Source: DP-19 sp036496285 (GTDB taxonomy: Bacteria; Desulfobacterota; Binatia; UTPRO1). From it: a stretch of DNA of 64,000 nt. The notes beneath the pieces are model-generated. The model saw only the letters and a program-made list of their open reading frames with translations. It did not search any database and was not told where the DNA came from. Where the stretch lies: contig DASXLI010000067.1 in the NCBI GenBank assembly GCA_036496285.1, forward strand, positions 1 to 64,000, in the 5' to 3' direction. The stretch's first letter is position 1; each line of letters begins with the position of its first letter. Of this stretch, positions 23,105 to 33,063 are shown in pieces. The position numbers and the translations under genes are program-made.

Positions 23105-23842
23105 ATGCAGACCACGAGCGAACGCATCAGCATTCCCGTCGGCGGCGCCACGATGGGCGCGTACCTCGCCCGTCCCGCCGAGGGCGGCAGCCATCCCGCC
23201 GTCCTCGTCTTCCAGGAGATTTTCGGCGTGAACCAGCACATCCGCTCGGTCGCCGATCGGGTCGCTGCGGAGGGCTACATCGCGCTCGCCCCCGAGCTCT
23301 TCCATCGCACGGCGCCGGGTCTCGACGTCGGCTACGACGCGGAGGGCATGCAGCACGGCATCGCCTGCATGAACAAGGCGAAGGCGTCGGAGGTGATCGC
23401 CGACGTCTCGGCCGCCCTCGGCACGTTGCAGAAGCGTCCCGACGTAAAGGGCCGCGGCATCGGCGCGATGGGCTTCTGCTTCGGCGGCCACGTGACGTAT
23501 CTCGCTGCCTGCGAGCTGCCGATCGCCGCCGCGGCGAGCTTCTACGGCGGCGGCATCGCCGTCGGCACGCCGGGCAACGACGGCCCTCCGACGATCGAGC
23601 GCACCGCCAAGATCAAGGGCCGCGTCCTCTGTCTGTTCGGCGATCAGGACGGCTACATCCCGCCCGACCAGGTCGAGAAGATCCGCGCCGAGCTGACACG
23701 CCATCACATCCGCCACGAGATCGTGGTCTACCCCGGCGTCGGCCACGGCTTCTTCTGCGACGCACGCGCCGACTACAGCAAGCCCGCGGCGGACGACGCG
23801 TGGCGACGCGTGCGGGACCTCTTCCGCGAAGAGCTGCGCTGA
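23105..23842 (+). CDS. dienelactone hydrolase family protein
   Basis: A 245-residue alpha/beta hydrolase of the dienelactone hydrolase family. Seen: the oxyanion region LVFQEIFGVNQHIRSVADR with the family Glu (E38), the nucleophile elbow GFCFGGH with Cys (C125) instead of Ser as usual for this family, the acid in FGDQDGYIP (D182) and the His in GVGHGFFCD (H214). The triad is complete. Such enzymes hydrolyse enol-lactones or other small esters. The ATG at 23105 is chosen over upstream in-frame starts because it fits the family N-terminus. The next gene overlaps or abuts it, so they form an operon with the FAD enzyme and the carboxyltransferase. Confidence 0.92.
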   Translation: MQTTSERISIPVGGATMGAYLARPAEGGSHPAVLVFQEIFGVNQHIRSVADRVAAEGYIALAPELFHRTAPGLDVGYDAEGMQHGIACMNKAKASEVIADVSAALGTLQKRPDVKGRGIGAMGFCFGGHVTYLAACELPIAAAASFYGGGIAVGTPGNDGPPTIERTAKIKGRVLCLFGDQDGYIPPDQVEKIRAELTRHHIRHEIVVYPGVGHGFFCDARADYSKPAADDAWRRVRDLFREELR

Positions 23843-25131
23843 GCACCGACGCGTTCATCGAAGAGCCGGCGCGGCGCACACGCGTCCACGCCGAGACGGA
23901 GGTGCTGGTCGTCGGCGGCGGCACCGCGGGAGCGGCCGCCGCGATTGCCGCCGCGCGCGCCGGCGCCGAGACGATGCTGGTCGAGCGCTACGGGGCCCTC
24001 GGCGGCATCGCGACCGGCGGACTCGTCATCCTGCTGCTCTCGCTGGACGACGGCGAGGGACGGCAGGTGATCCGCGGCCTGTGCCAGGAGGTCACCGAGC
24101 GCCTGGCGGCCCGTCGCGCCGCGTTCTTCCCGCCGGCCGGCGAGTGGGGCCGCGCCGACGATGCGCTCGTCGAGCGCTACCGGCGCTGGGGGCTCGTCTG
24201 GGGCTCCGGCCCGCACCGCGTGCGCTACTCCGTCGCCTACGATCCGGAGGACCTGCGCCTCGTCCTGAACGAGATGGTCACGGCCGCCGGCGTGCGCCTC
24301 CTCTTCCACGCCTGGGGCTGCGAGCCGGTCGTCGAGCCGGCGGGGGACGGCGGGCGGCGCGTGGCCGCCGTCACGTTCCAGGGGAAGCACGGCCGGTTCG
24401 CGATCCGCGCCAAGACCGTCATCGACGCGACCGGCGACGGCGACATCTTTGCGGGCGCCGGCTGCGCCTACGATCTCGAGCGCGTGCTGCCCTGGCTCTG
24501 GTTCCGCATGGGCGGCGTGCGCGATGCCGAGGACGCCGTCGCGAGCGGCGGCTGGTACTTCCACACGCTCGGCGAGGGCCGCGTGCTGCTGCCGTGGGGC
24601 GCCACCGAGCGCGTCGCACGCAAGATCGACGCAACCGATCCGGAGGACCTGACCTTCGCGGAGCTCGAGTGCCGCAAGCAGGTCATGGCCGAGGCCGATC
24701 GTCTGCGCGCCGAGGTGCCGGCGTTCCGCGACGCCCACGTCTGCGACGTCGCGAGCCAGCTCGGCATCACCGAGAGCCGGCGTCTGCGCGGCGCGTACGT
24801 CCTCGCGCGCGACGACATCGACCTCGCCTTCGAGGACGCGATCGCGGTGACTGGCCACTGGACCAAGTACGGCGTGCGCTACGCCATCCCGTACCGCTCG
24901 CTCCGCCCCGAGGGCGTCGACAACCTGCTCGTCGCCGGACGCTGCATCTCGGTCGACCACCGCGTGCACCACGCCACCAAGGAGATTCCACCCTGCATGG
25001 CGACCGGCGAGGCCGCCGGCACCGCGGCCGCGCTCGCCGTCCGCGGCGGCATCACCCCCGCCGCCCTCGACGTCGCCGCGCTGCGCGCCCGCCTCGCGCA
25101 GGCGGGCGCCATCGTCGACTTTCCCGCATGA
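23800..25131 (+). CDS. FAD-dependent oxidoreductase
   Basis: A 443-residue flavoprotein of the FAD_oxidored family. Seen: the dinucleotide motif EVLVVGGGTAGAAAAIAAAR, the glycine-rich ERYGALGGIATGGLV, the second FAD contact TVIDATGDGDIFAGAGC, and the C-terminal FAD-capping segment NLLVAGRCISVDHRVHHATK with GEAAGTAAALAV. Substrate unknown; the family acts on organic acids among others. The start is uncertain: a GTG at 23800 lies inside the hydrolase gene, while a CTG at 23839 would overlap its stop (CTGA), the kind of 4-nt coupling common in this window. It is followed after 7 nt by the carboxyltransferase gene. Confidence 0.85.
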   Translation: MATRAGPLPRRAALSTDAFIEEPARRTRVHAETEVLVVGGGTAGAAAAIAAARAGAETMLVERYGALGGIATGGLVILLLSLDDGEGRQVIRGLCQEVTERLAARRAAFFPPAGEWGRADDALVERYRRWGLVWGSGPHRVRYSVAYDPEDLRLVLNEMVTAAGVRLLFHAWGCEPVVEPAGDGGRRVAAVTFQGKHGRFAIRAKTVIDATGDGDIFAGAGCAYDLERVLPWLWFRMGGVRDAEDAVASGGWYFHTLGEGRVLLPWGATERVARKIDATDPEDLTFAELECRKQVMAEADRLRAEVPAFRDAHVCDVASQLGITESRRLRGAYVLARDDIDLAFEDAIAVTGHWTKYGVRYAIPYRSLRPEGVDNLLVAGRCISVDHRVHHATKEIPPCMATGEAAGTAAALAVRGGITPAALDVAALRARLAQAGAIVDFPA

Positions 25132-25138
25132 GGACCGC

Positions 25139-26751
<1,613 letters not shown>

Positions 26752-26752
<1 letters not shown>

Positions 26753-26772
26753 CCAGGCGAGATACGCCTGGC
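26752..26772. terminator. bidirectional terminator hairpin
   Basis: A perfect 8-bp stem GCCAGGCG / CGCCTGGC with loop AGATA starts at the last base of the carboxyltransferase stop codon and lies between two convergent genes. There is no U tract, but position and perfection support termination in both directions. Confidence 0.65.
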
Positions 26773-26788
26773 CCCGATCGGTCGCCCT

Positions 26789-27259
26789 TCAGTCACCCTT
26801 CTGGGCGAGCCCCCGGATCATCGGCAGCGTCCGCATGACGGCCGGCGGGTTCGACGCGTTGTCGACGACGTAGCCGGTGCAGATCAGCTTCTTCGACGTC
26901 GCGACGACGCGCGCCGAGCCGTAGAACTGCCCCACGTTGAATGACACGGAGAGCGGGATGCCGGCGAGGTTCCCGGTCGCAAAGTGGATGCTCCCGCCCG
27001 GGTTAATGCTGAAGTTCGGACCGCCGGAGCTGCCCATCAGCGTGCCGTCCTGATCGTAGAACTGCGCCTTCAACGAGACCGACGCGCTGTCGACGTCGGT
27101 ACAGGCGATCACGGTGTCGAGCTTGTCGGTCTTGATCGCGCCCGGGACGGTGAACACCCGGTTCGGCAAGGCGGCCGGCGGCGGATCGTTGACACCTGCG
27201 GCCGCCACGGTGGGCAGCAGGCACGTGACGATCAGGGCGACGACGAACGGTGCTCTCAT
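26789..27259 (-). CDS. small exported protein, unknown family
   Basis: A 156-residue protein with a good ribosome site (GGGAGG) before the ATG at 27259. The N-terminus is a classical signal peptide (FVVALIVTCLLPTVAAAG, cleavage after AAA), so it is secreted or periplasmic. The mature part looks like one beta-sandwich: NRVFTVPGAIKTDKLDTVIA, VSLKAQFYDQDGTLMGSS, GGSIHFATGNLAGIPLSVSF, and two cysteines (ACTD, ICTG) that may form a disulphide. No catalytic motif is seen. Its role is unknown; the form suggests binding or a structural part. It is a single gene, with a 215-bp non-coding gap upstream. Confidence 0.7.
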   Translation of the reverse strand: MRAPFVVALIVTCLLPTVAAAGVNDPPPAALPNRVFTVPGAIKTDKLDTVIACTDVDSASVSLKAQFYDQDGTLMGSSGGPNFSINPGGSIHFATGNLAGIPLSVSFNVGQFYGSARVVATSKKLICTGYVVDNASNPPAVMRTLPMIRGLAQKGD

Positions 27260-27474
27260 GACGACCTCCCCTTGGATGGGACCCGCGCGGGCGCGCGTGA
27301 CCATCGTGAGCATAGCCCTGCGGTCGCTGGCGCGCGCCGGACAATCGCCACGCGCGCCACGCAAACGCGGCGCCTCCCCTATTCCGGTACGGGCCGCCAC
27401 GCGAACGCGGCAGCCGCGACTCCGCCGACGCAATGCGTGCGCGCACGGCAGATGACGCCGCGCCCGCGCACGGC

Positions 27475-28389
27475 TCACGAGCCGGTGAACACTCCGTCGA
27501 GAAAGCCCGTGACGTGCTCGAGGTACGGCGCGGGCGCGAGCCGGTACGCCTGGATGTGCGTCCCGAACGGCCCGGGCTCCGCGAGATCGGTGATCCACGA
27601 ACGCGCGCCGGGAATCACCGCCGCGATCTGCTCGGCGCCGGCGACCGGCGCGATGGGATCGTGGCGGTCGTGGATCAGCAGCACGGGCGGGAACGTGCCG
27701 CCGCGCAGCGCCTCGACGGTAGCGCCGCGTGCGAGCGGCGCGCCGTGCAGATGCTGCGCGCTCCACACGAACGGCATCGCGACCAGCACCGGCAGCCCGG
27801 TTGCGGCGTGGGTGAACGAGACCGCGACGTCGCGCGCATCGGCGTAGGCGCTGTCGGAGACGACCGCACGCAAGCGCCGGTCGCGCGCCGCCGTGCGCAG
27901 CACGGTGGCACCGCCCATCGAGAAGCCGATCGCGCCGACTGGGAGCAGCGGCGCGCGCGTCGCGAGGAAGTCGATGGCGCCGACGACGTCGTTCACCTCG
28001 AGGTCGCCATACGTGATGCCCTCCGGCGTGCCGTCGGACTCGCCGAAGTTGCGGAGATCGATCATCAGCAGCGCGTAGCGGCGCGCGGCGAGGTCACGCG
28101 CGAGGGCGAGCCCGGCGCCGTAGGGCACGTTGCGGTTGTCGTCGCCGCCACCGTGCACGACGATCAGCGCCGCACGCGCGTTCTCCGCGGGAATCCACCA
28201 CGCGCGCAGGGTGATCGGCCGGTCGGGCGGATGGAAGCTCACCGCCTCGTAGCGGAGCCCGTAGTCGCCCGGGTTCTCCTTGAGCGCGAGGCGCTTGCCG
28301 GTCGGCGCGAAGAGCGCCGGCCCGACCGCGATGATGACGAGCGCCACGAGGACGAGCGCAATGCCGAGCCGGACCAGCCGCCGCATCAC
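27475..28389 (-). CDS. membrane-anchored alpha/beta hydrolase
   Basis: A 304-residue alpha/beta hydrolase with an N-terminal membrane helix (LVRLGIALVLVALVIIAVGP), so it is anchored with the enzyme outside the cytoplasm. Seen: the oxyanion strand LIVVHGGGDDNRN, the nucleophile elbow AIGFSMGGATVL, the acid in LIHDRHDPIAPV and the catalytic His in FGTHIQAY. The triad is complete. It resembles bacterial BAAT/YqkD-type peptidase-esterases of unknown substrate. It is followed upstream on the same strand by an SDR gene 21 nt away, so the two are probably co-transcribed with the SDR first. Confidence 0.87.
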   Translation of the reverse strand: MMRRLVRLGIALVLVALVIIAVGPALFAPTGKRLALKENPGDYGLRYEAVSFHPPDRPITLRAWWIPAENARAALIVVHGGGDDNRNVPYGAGLALARDLAARRYALLMIDLRNFGESDGTPEGITYGDLEVNDVVGAIDFLATRAPLLPVGAIGFSMGGATVLRTAARDRRLRAVVSDSAYADARDVAVSFTHAATGLPVLVAMPFVWSAQHLHGAPLARGATVEALRGGTFPPVLLIHDRHDPIAPVAGAEQIAAVIPGARSWITDLAEPGPFGTHIQAYRLAPAPYLEHVTGFLDGVFTGS

Positions 28390-28410
28390 CGCACCGCCGC
28401 GCCGCGCGGA

Positions 28411-29232
28411 CTACAGCGGAATCTGCTTCGCCGGCCGGACGACGATCTCGGAGACGTTCACGTCGATCGGCTGCGTCACCGCGTAGAGGACCGCGTTGGC
28501 GATCTCCTCGGGGCTCGCGAGGAGGCGCTTCATGATCGGCTGCAGCTTCTCCATCACCTCGTCGGGCAGGCGCTCGCCACGCTTCACCTCGACGTTCACG
28601 CCTGTCGCCTGGATGAAGTTGGCGACGAACGCGGGGTCGAAGTTGCGCGCGAAGTTGGTGGCGATCGCGCCCGGACGCACGTCGACGACCCGGATGGCGT
28701 CCTCCTCGAGCTCGCGGCGGAGCGACCGGCTGATGCAGGTGACCGCGTGCTTGGTGGCGCCGTAGACGCCGGAGTCGGGCCGGTCGGCGGCGATCGAGGA
28801 GATGTTCACGATGTGCCCCTCGGCCTTGCACTCGCGCATCTGGCGGACCGCCTCCTGGGCGCCGACGAGGAGCGCGAGCACGTTCGTCTCGAGCATGGTG
28901 CGCCACTCCTCCGGGTCGCCGGCGAGGATCGGCGCCGGGTACGAGAGGCCGGCGTTGTTCACCATGACGTCGAGGCGGCCTGTCTCGCGCGCGGCCCGAC
29001 GCACCAGCTCGCGCAGCTGCGCGACGTCGCGCACGTCGAGCGTGACGACCGTCGCCCGGCCGCCGTCCTTCTCGATGCGACCCCGCGACTCGTCCATCGC
29101 CTCGCGCGTGCGGCCAGCCAGGTAGACGTGCGCGCCAGCGCGTCCGAGCTTCTCGGCGATCGCGCGGCCAATGCCGCTCGACGCGCCGGTGACGACCGCG
29201 GTCTTGCCGGAGAGTGGCTGTCCGGAGCTCAT
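28411..29232 (-). CDS. classical short-chain dehydrogenase/reductase
   Basis: A 273-residue classical SDR. Seen: the coenzyme motif VVTGASSGIGRAIAEK with AGRTR after strand two (favouring NADP), VMVNNAGLSYPAP, the catalytic Ser in IVNISSIAADRP and the YGATK catalytic pair in GVYGATKHAVTC, then VRPGAIATNFARN. All catalytic residues are present. The start at 29232 fits the family; the frame continues upstream without coding character. Substrate unknown. It is divergent from the RidA-like gene and upstream of the anchored hydrolase. Confidence 0.92.
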   Translation of the reverse strand: MSSGQPLSGKTAVVTGASSGIGRAIAEKLGRAGAHVYLAGRTREAMDESRGRIEKDGGRATVVTLDVRDVAQLRELVRRAARETGRLDVMVNNAGLSYPAPILAGDPEEWRTMLETNVLALLVGAQEAVRQMRECKAEGHIVNISSIAADRPDSGVYGATKHAVTCISRSLRRELEEDAIRVVDVRPGAIATNFARNFDPAFVANFIQATGVNVEVKRGERLPDEVMEKLQPIMKRLLASPEEIANAVLYAVTQPIDVNVSEIVVRPAKQIPL

Positions 29233-29325
29233 GAGATGTTCCTGGCAGCCGCAGGAGGCCGAGTCAACGCGGGCGCGCTTGCTCCAGCTACGGACGCGAC
29301 TACCTTGGCCATGGAGGTCATCACC

Positions 29326-29808
29326 ATGACGGCTTCGACGATGCCACCATCCGCGGAAGCGCGGCTGCGCGAGCTCGACATCCAGCTCCCCGCCATTCCG
29401 CCGCCCGCGGGCACGTACGTGCACGCGGTGCGGACCGGCACGCTGCTCTTCCTCACCGGCCACCCGCCGATCCGCGCCGACGGCACGGTGATCCTCGGCC
29501 GTCTCGGCCAGGATCTCGACGCCGACGCCGGCTACCAGGCCGCGCGCGTCGCCGGGCTCGGCATGCTCGCAACCATGCGGCACGAGCTCGGCAGCCTCGA
29601 TCAGGTGCGCCGCATCGTGAAGGTGAACGGCGTCGTCAACGCGACCGCCGAGTTCCTGCAGCACACGCAGGTGATCAACGGCGCGTCCGATCTCCTCGTC
29701 GAGGTCTTCGGCGAGGCCGGCAAGCACGCGCGGCTCGCGGTCGGCTACTCGTCGCTACCGTGGAACATCTGCCTCGAGGTCGAGTTGATCGCCGAGGTGG
29801 CGGCGTGA
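29326..29808 (+). CDS. RidA/YjgF-family protein
   Basis: A 160-residue member of the YjgF/YER057c/UK114 family, in the longer subgroup. The ATG at 29326 has GGAGG 8 nt upstream and is preferred to the ATG at 29311. Seen: TYVHAVRTGTLLFLTGHPPI, GYQAARVAGLGMLATMRHEL, RIVKVNGVVNATAEF, and the C-terminal ARLAVGYSSLPWNICLEVEL, where the Arg before the AVG strand and the Glu in the last strand correspond to the substrate-site residues of RidA. Members deaminate reactive enamines or imines, or act in catabolic pathways. The substrate here is not known. Confidence 0.88.
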   Translation: MTASTMPPSAEARLRELDIQLPAIPPPAGTYVHAVRTGTLLFLTGHPPIRADGTVILGRLGQDLDADAGYQAARVAGLGMLATMRHELGSLDQVRRIVKVNGVVNATAEFLQHTQVINGASDLLVEVFGEAGKHARLAVGYSSLPWNICLEVELIAEVAA

Positions 29809-29878
29809 CGGCGCGCCGCACGGCGCGCGCTTGACGCTCGCTCCCGGCGCTGCTTCGATGCCGGCCCGGGGGTCGCGC

Positions 29879-30757
29879 ATGGACATCGGTCGAGTCGGCA
29901 TCTGGACGTTCCTCGATTTCCTGCCCGCTGCGCAGGCGCAGGACGCGGTGCGCGAGGTCGAGGAGCTCGGCTTCGGCGCCCTCTGGATTCCCGAGGCGCT
30001 CGGTAAGGAAGCGTTCAGCCACGCCGGCATCCTCCTCGCCGGCTCGCGCAGGATCGTCGTCGCGACCGGCATCGCCAACGTGTGGGCGCGCGACCCGATG
30101 GCGACGGCCGCGGCCCAGAAGACGCTCTGCGAGGCCTATCCCGACCGTTTCCTGCTCGGCCTCGGCGTCAGCCACCAGCCGCTGGTCCAGGGGATGCGCG
30201 GCCACGATTACGCCAAGCCCTACACCTTCATGCGCGGCTACCTCGACGCGATGGACGGGGCGCTCTTCGTCGGGGCGCAGCCCACAGCCCCGCTCGAGCG
30301 CGTCATCGGCGCGCTCCACCCGCGCATGCTCGAGCTCTCGCGCGACCGGGCCGCGGGCGCGCATCCCTACTTCGTCACGCCCGAGCACACGGCGCGGGCG
30401 CGCGGCATCCTCGGGCCGGGGAAGCTGCTCGCGCCCGAGCAGGCCGCCGTGCTGGAGACGGATCCGCAGAAGGCGCGCGCCATCGCCCGCGCCCACATGC
30501 AGACCTACCTGGGCCTGCCGAACTACCTGCGCAATCTCCGCTCGCTCGGCTTCACCGACGCCGACGTGCAGAGCGGCGGCTCCGATCGGCTGGTCGACGC
30601 GATCGTCGCCTGGGGCGAGGTCGACGCGATCGTCGAGCGCGTTCGCCGCCATCACGCGAGTGGCGCGGATCACGTGTGCATCCAGGTGCTCGACGAGAAC
30701 CCGGCCGCTCCGCCGCTCCGGCAGTGGCGTGCGCTCGCGCAGGCCCTCCTCGCGTAG
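29879..30757 (+). CDS. LLM-class F420-dependent oxidoreductase (TIGR03620-like)
   Basis: A 292-residue luciferase-like TIM-barrel protein. IGRVGIWTFLDFLPAAQA, VEELGFGALWIPEALGKEAF, GIANVWARDPMATAAAQKTL and LGLGVSHQPLVQGMRGHDY are characteristic of the MSMEG_4141 family of predicted coenzyme F420 oxidoreductases. F420 use is inferred from the family; it implies the host makes F420. The ATG at 29879 directly precedes the conserved start of the barrel; an ATG at 29858 is possible. No F420 biosynthesis gene is in the window. The next gene starts inside or just after this one. Confidence 0.88.
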   Translation: MDIGRVGIWTFLDFLPAAQAQDAVREVEELGFGALWIPEALGKEAFSHAGILLAGSRRIVVATGIANVWARDPMATAAAQKTLCEAYPDRFLLGLGVSHQPLVQGMRGHDYAKPYTFMRGYLDAMDGALFVGAQPTAPLERVIGALHPRMLELSRDRAAGAHPYFVTPEHTARARGILGPGKLLAPEQAAVLETDPQKARAIARAHMQTYLGLPNYLRNLRSLGFTDADVQSGGSDRLVDAIVAWGEVDAIVERVRRHHASGADHVCIQVLDENPAAPPLRQWRALAQALLA

Positions 30758-32450
30758 CCCGGTCCGCGACCGCGGCCGGCGCGTGCTCGCCGCCGCCGTG
30801 CTGGGTGCCGCGACGCTCCTCGCGGCGCGGTCCGTCCTCGCCACCAGCGCGAGCCTCGACGCGCTTCGCCTCTCCGCCGCCGCGGCCGAGGTGCGCGTCG
30901 GCGACCGCCTCTTCTTCGATCCGCGCTTCGCGCAGTTCTTCTTCGCCCGCTGCCACGGCGACGTGAACGCTGCCGTCACGGAGGGCGATCCGGCGATCGG
31001 TGAGCTGCCGTTCCGTCCCGGAAGGGCGCTCACGAGCCCATTCCGCGGGCAGAGCATCAGCTGCCGGACGTGCCATCTCGGGGACGACCTCGTCACCGAG
31101 GAGCCGCAGGCCGGCCGCACGTACTGCGACTTCAGCGCGCGGAGCCCGGTCACGCGCCGTGACGACGGGATGACGACGACGCCGCGCAACTCGCCCCTCA
31201 TGGTCAATATCGACCAGCCGCGCGAGGTGCCGATGCTGCTTCACTTCGACGGCGAGTTCGCGAGCCTCGAGGACCTCGTCATCGACACGCTCACCGGCCG
31301 CAACCTCGGCTGGCTGCCGGAGGAGACGGCGATCGCCAAGGCGCACGTCGCCAAGGTGATCCGCGAGGACACGGGCACGAACCCGCGGCTCGTCACCTAC
31401 CCCGGCGGTGGAGGCGGCATTCCCTACCCCGTGATCCTGCTCGGTACCGACACCCGCATCCCGACCGCACTGCAGTTGCCGCAACCGTACCGGATCGACG
31501 TGCGGCAGGCGTCGGACGACGAGGTGCTGCCGGCGATCGCGAAGCTAATCCGCGCCTACGTCGACTCCCTGCGCTTCGGCACCGCCAACACCGGCCGTCC
31601 GACGCCGTCGCCCTACGACGTCTTCCTCGCGCGCAACGCGCTGCCGCGCGGTCCGCAGGCCGGCGAGTCGCAGGCGGCCTACGCGCGCCGCCTGCGCGAC
31701 CTCCTGGCGAAACGTCCCCACCCGACCTGGGTCACGGAGGACGACGGCGAGCTCGAGCTGCACGAGCAGCCGTTCCAGTTCGGTGCGACGGAGCTCCGCG
31801 GCCTCGAGATCTTCCTGCGGCAGCGCGGCGCGGCGCACGTCGGCAACTGCGTCGCCTGCCATCCACCGCCGCGCTTCACCGACGACCGTTTGCACAACGA
31901 CGGCGCCGCGCAGGGCGAGTACGACGGGATCCTCGGGTCGGGTGCCTTCGCCAGGCTCGAGGTCCCGGCGCTTGCCGAGCGCAACGCGCACTTCGACGCG
32001 TACCTGCCGCCGTCGCCGCGCCATCCGAAGGCCTCGGGCCGTTTCCGCTCCGCGCCCTCGAAGGAGCCAGCGGGACGCGCCGACCTCGGCGCCTGGAACG
32101 TGGTCGCGAACCCCGACCTGCCGCGGCCGCAGTCAGCGCTGACCCGCATCCTTTGCGAGCAGCTCGGCGCGGCGGCGAAGGGATGCGCGCCCGCGCGCCT
32201 GCTGCCGCTCACCATCGCCTACTTCAAGACACCGTCGATCCGCGATCTCGGTCAGTCCTACCCGTACATGCACTCGGGCGCGCTCCCGACGATCGAGGAC
32301 GTGCTGCGCCACTACGTCACGATGTCCGCGCTCGCCCGCACGGGGAAGGTGCGCAACGCCTCCCCCGAGCTCGCCGGCATCCGCCTCGAGGCCGGCGACG
32401 TCGCGCCGCTCGCCGCCTTCCTGCGCGCACTGAACGAGGACTATCAGTAG
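30729..32450 (+). CDS. di-haem cytochrome c peroxidase / MauG-like protein
   Basis: An exported protein of about 573 residues with two c-type haem sites: SCRTCHLGDD in the N-terminal half and NCVACHPPPRFTDD in the C-terminal half. The late SYPYMHSGALPTIEDVLRHY carries the Met/His region typical of bacterial cytochrome c peroxidases and MauG relatives. The start is uncertain: a GTG at 30729 gives an Arg-rich n-region (RSRRPSSRSPVRDRGRR) before the hydrophobic LAAAVLGAATLLAA, while a GTG at 30783 leaves almost no n-region. It is larger than typical peroxidases (about 350) because of an insertion between the haems. It probably reduces peroxide or oxidises an unknown protein in the periplasm. It ends 7 bp inside the opposite gene. 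Confidence 0.85.
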   Translation: MRSRRPSSRSPVRDRGRRVLAAAVLGAATLLAARSVLATSASLDALRLSAAAAEVRVGDRLFFDPRFAQFFFARCHGDVNAAVTEGDPAIGELPFRPGRALTSPFRGQSISCRTCHLGDDLVTEEPQAGRTYCDFSARSPVTRRDDGMTTTPRNSPLMVNIDQPREVPMLLHFDGEFASLEDLVIDTLTGRNLGWLPEETAIAKAHVAKVIREDTGTNPRLVTYPGGGGGIPYPVILLGTDTRIPTALQLPQPYRIDVRQASDDEVLPAIAKLIRAYVDSLRFGTANTGRPTPSPYDVFLARNALPRGPQAGESQAAYARRLRDLLAKRPHPTWVTEDDGELELHEQPFQFGATELRGLEIFLRQRGAAHVGNCVACHPPPRFTDDRLHNDGAAQGEYDGILGSGAFARLEVPALAERNAHFDAYLPPSPRHPKASGRFRSAPSKEPAGRADLGAWNVVANPDLPRPQSALTRILCEQLGAAAKGCAPARLLPLTIAYFKTPSIRDLGQSYPYMHSGALPTIEDVLRHYVTMSALARTGKVRNASPELAGIRLEAGDVAPLAAFLRALNEDYQ

Positions 32451-33037
32451 AAGACGCCGTAGATCACGTTGTCGACGATGCCCGTCTGTAGATTCACCAA
32501 GAGCAGGTCCGGTCCGAAGCGCACCCAGGCATAGCCGGGCGCGGGCGGGGCCAGCCCGAGCACGGCGAAGTCGGCGTAGAAGTACGGCGGCGTGAGGAAG
32601 ACCGCCGGCAGATGACCGCCGACAGGCCAGCGCCGGTAGTGCCAGCCGTGCGGATACACGTAGGCCGGCCCGTGAAGCCGGCCGTGCCAGCCACCGCCGT
32701 AGTAGTACTCGCCCGCCCGCGGCGCATGCCCGTAGTGCGGCGCCGGATGGTGCGCGTGGCCGTGGCTCGGAACATGATGCGACGGCCCGTGATGTGACGG
32801 TCCCTGGTGCGGTGCCCCGTGGTGCGGCGTCCCGTGGTGCGGCGTCCCGTGATGTGACGCCCCGTGCTGCGAGCCCGATTGGTGGTGCGACCCGCCCTCG
32901 TTGTGATGCGGCGCCGCCCCGTGACCCTGGCCGTGGCCCTTCTGATGATGGCTGGACTGCTTGTCCCCCGACTCGGCGAAGGCACCGCCGGAGAGCAGCA
33001 GGGTCAGGGAGAACGCGACTGCGAGAAGGGATGTCAT
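32444..33037 (-). CDS. exported His/Gly/Pro-rich protein with RcnB-like C-terminus
   Basis: A 197-residue protein whose ATG at 33037 has GAGGAG 7 nt upstream; the ATG at 33043 would be only 1 nt from it. A signal peptide (LLAVAFSLTLLLSGGAFA) is followed by about 80 residues rich in His pairs (HHGTPHHGTPHHGAPH), a likely metal-binding or disordered region. The C-terminal 60 residues, WPVGGHLPAVFL and FGPDLLLVNLQTGIVDNVIY, resemble RcnB-family periplasmic proteins linked to nickel and cobalt homeostasis. A metal role is inferred. It converges on and overlaps the peroxidase gene by 7 bp. Confidence 0.78.
   Translation of the reverse strand: MTSLLAVAFSLTLLLSGGAFAESGDKQSSHHQKGHGQGHGAAPHHNEGGSHHQSGSQHGASHHGTPHHGTPHHGAPHQGPSHHGPSHHVPSHGHAHHPAPHYGHAPRAGEYYYGGGWHGRLHGPAYVYPHGWHYRRWPVGGHLPAVFLTPPYFYADFAVLGLAPPAPGYAWVRFGPDLLLVNLQTGIVDNVIYGVFY
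32771..32871 (-). repeat. 15-bp-based tandem repeats in the His-rich region
   Basis: Imperfect tandem copies of a roughly 15-bp unit encode HHGxP steps; two adjacent units around 32821-32850 are identical (GTGGTGCGGCGTCCC on the plus strand). The repeat is coding and in frame, so copy-number change would vary the number of His pairs. Confidence 0.75.
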
Positions 33038-33063
33038 CGGCATGCTCCTCGAAACGGGGGCGG

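Noticed and set aside
27433..29326. Long plus-strand frame upstream of the RidA-like gene
   Set aside because: It runs antisense to the hydrolase and SDR genes, both with full catalytic motifs, and becomes protein-like only at the RidA start.
32771..32871. CRISPR-like short repeats
   Set aside because: The repeats are contiguous, in frame and encode His-Gly-Pro steps; there are no spacers.
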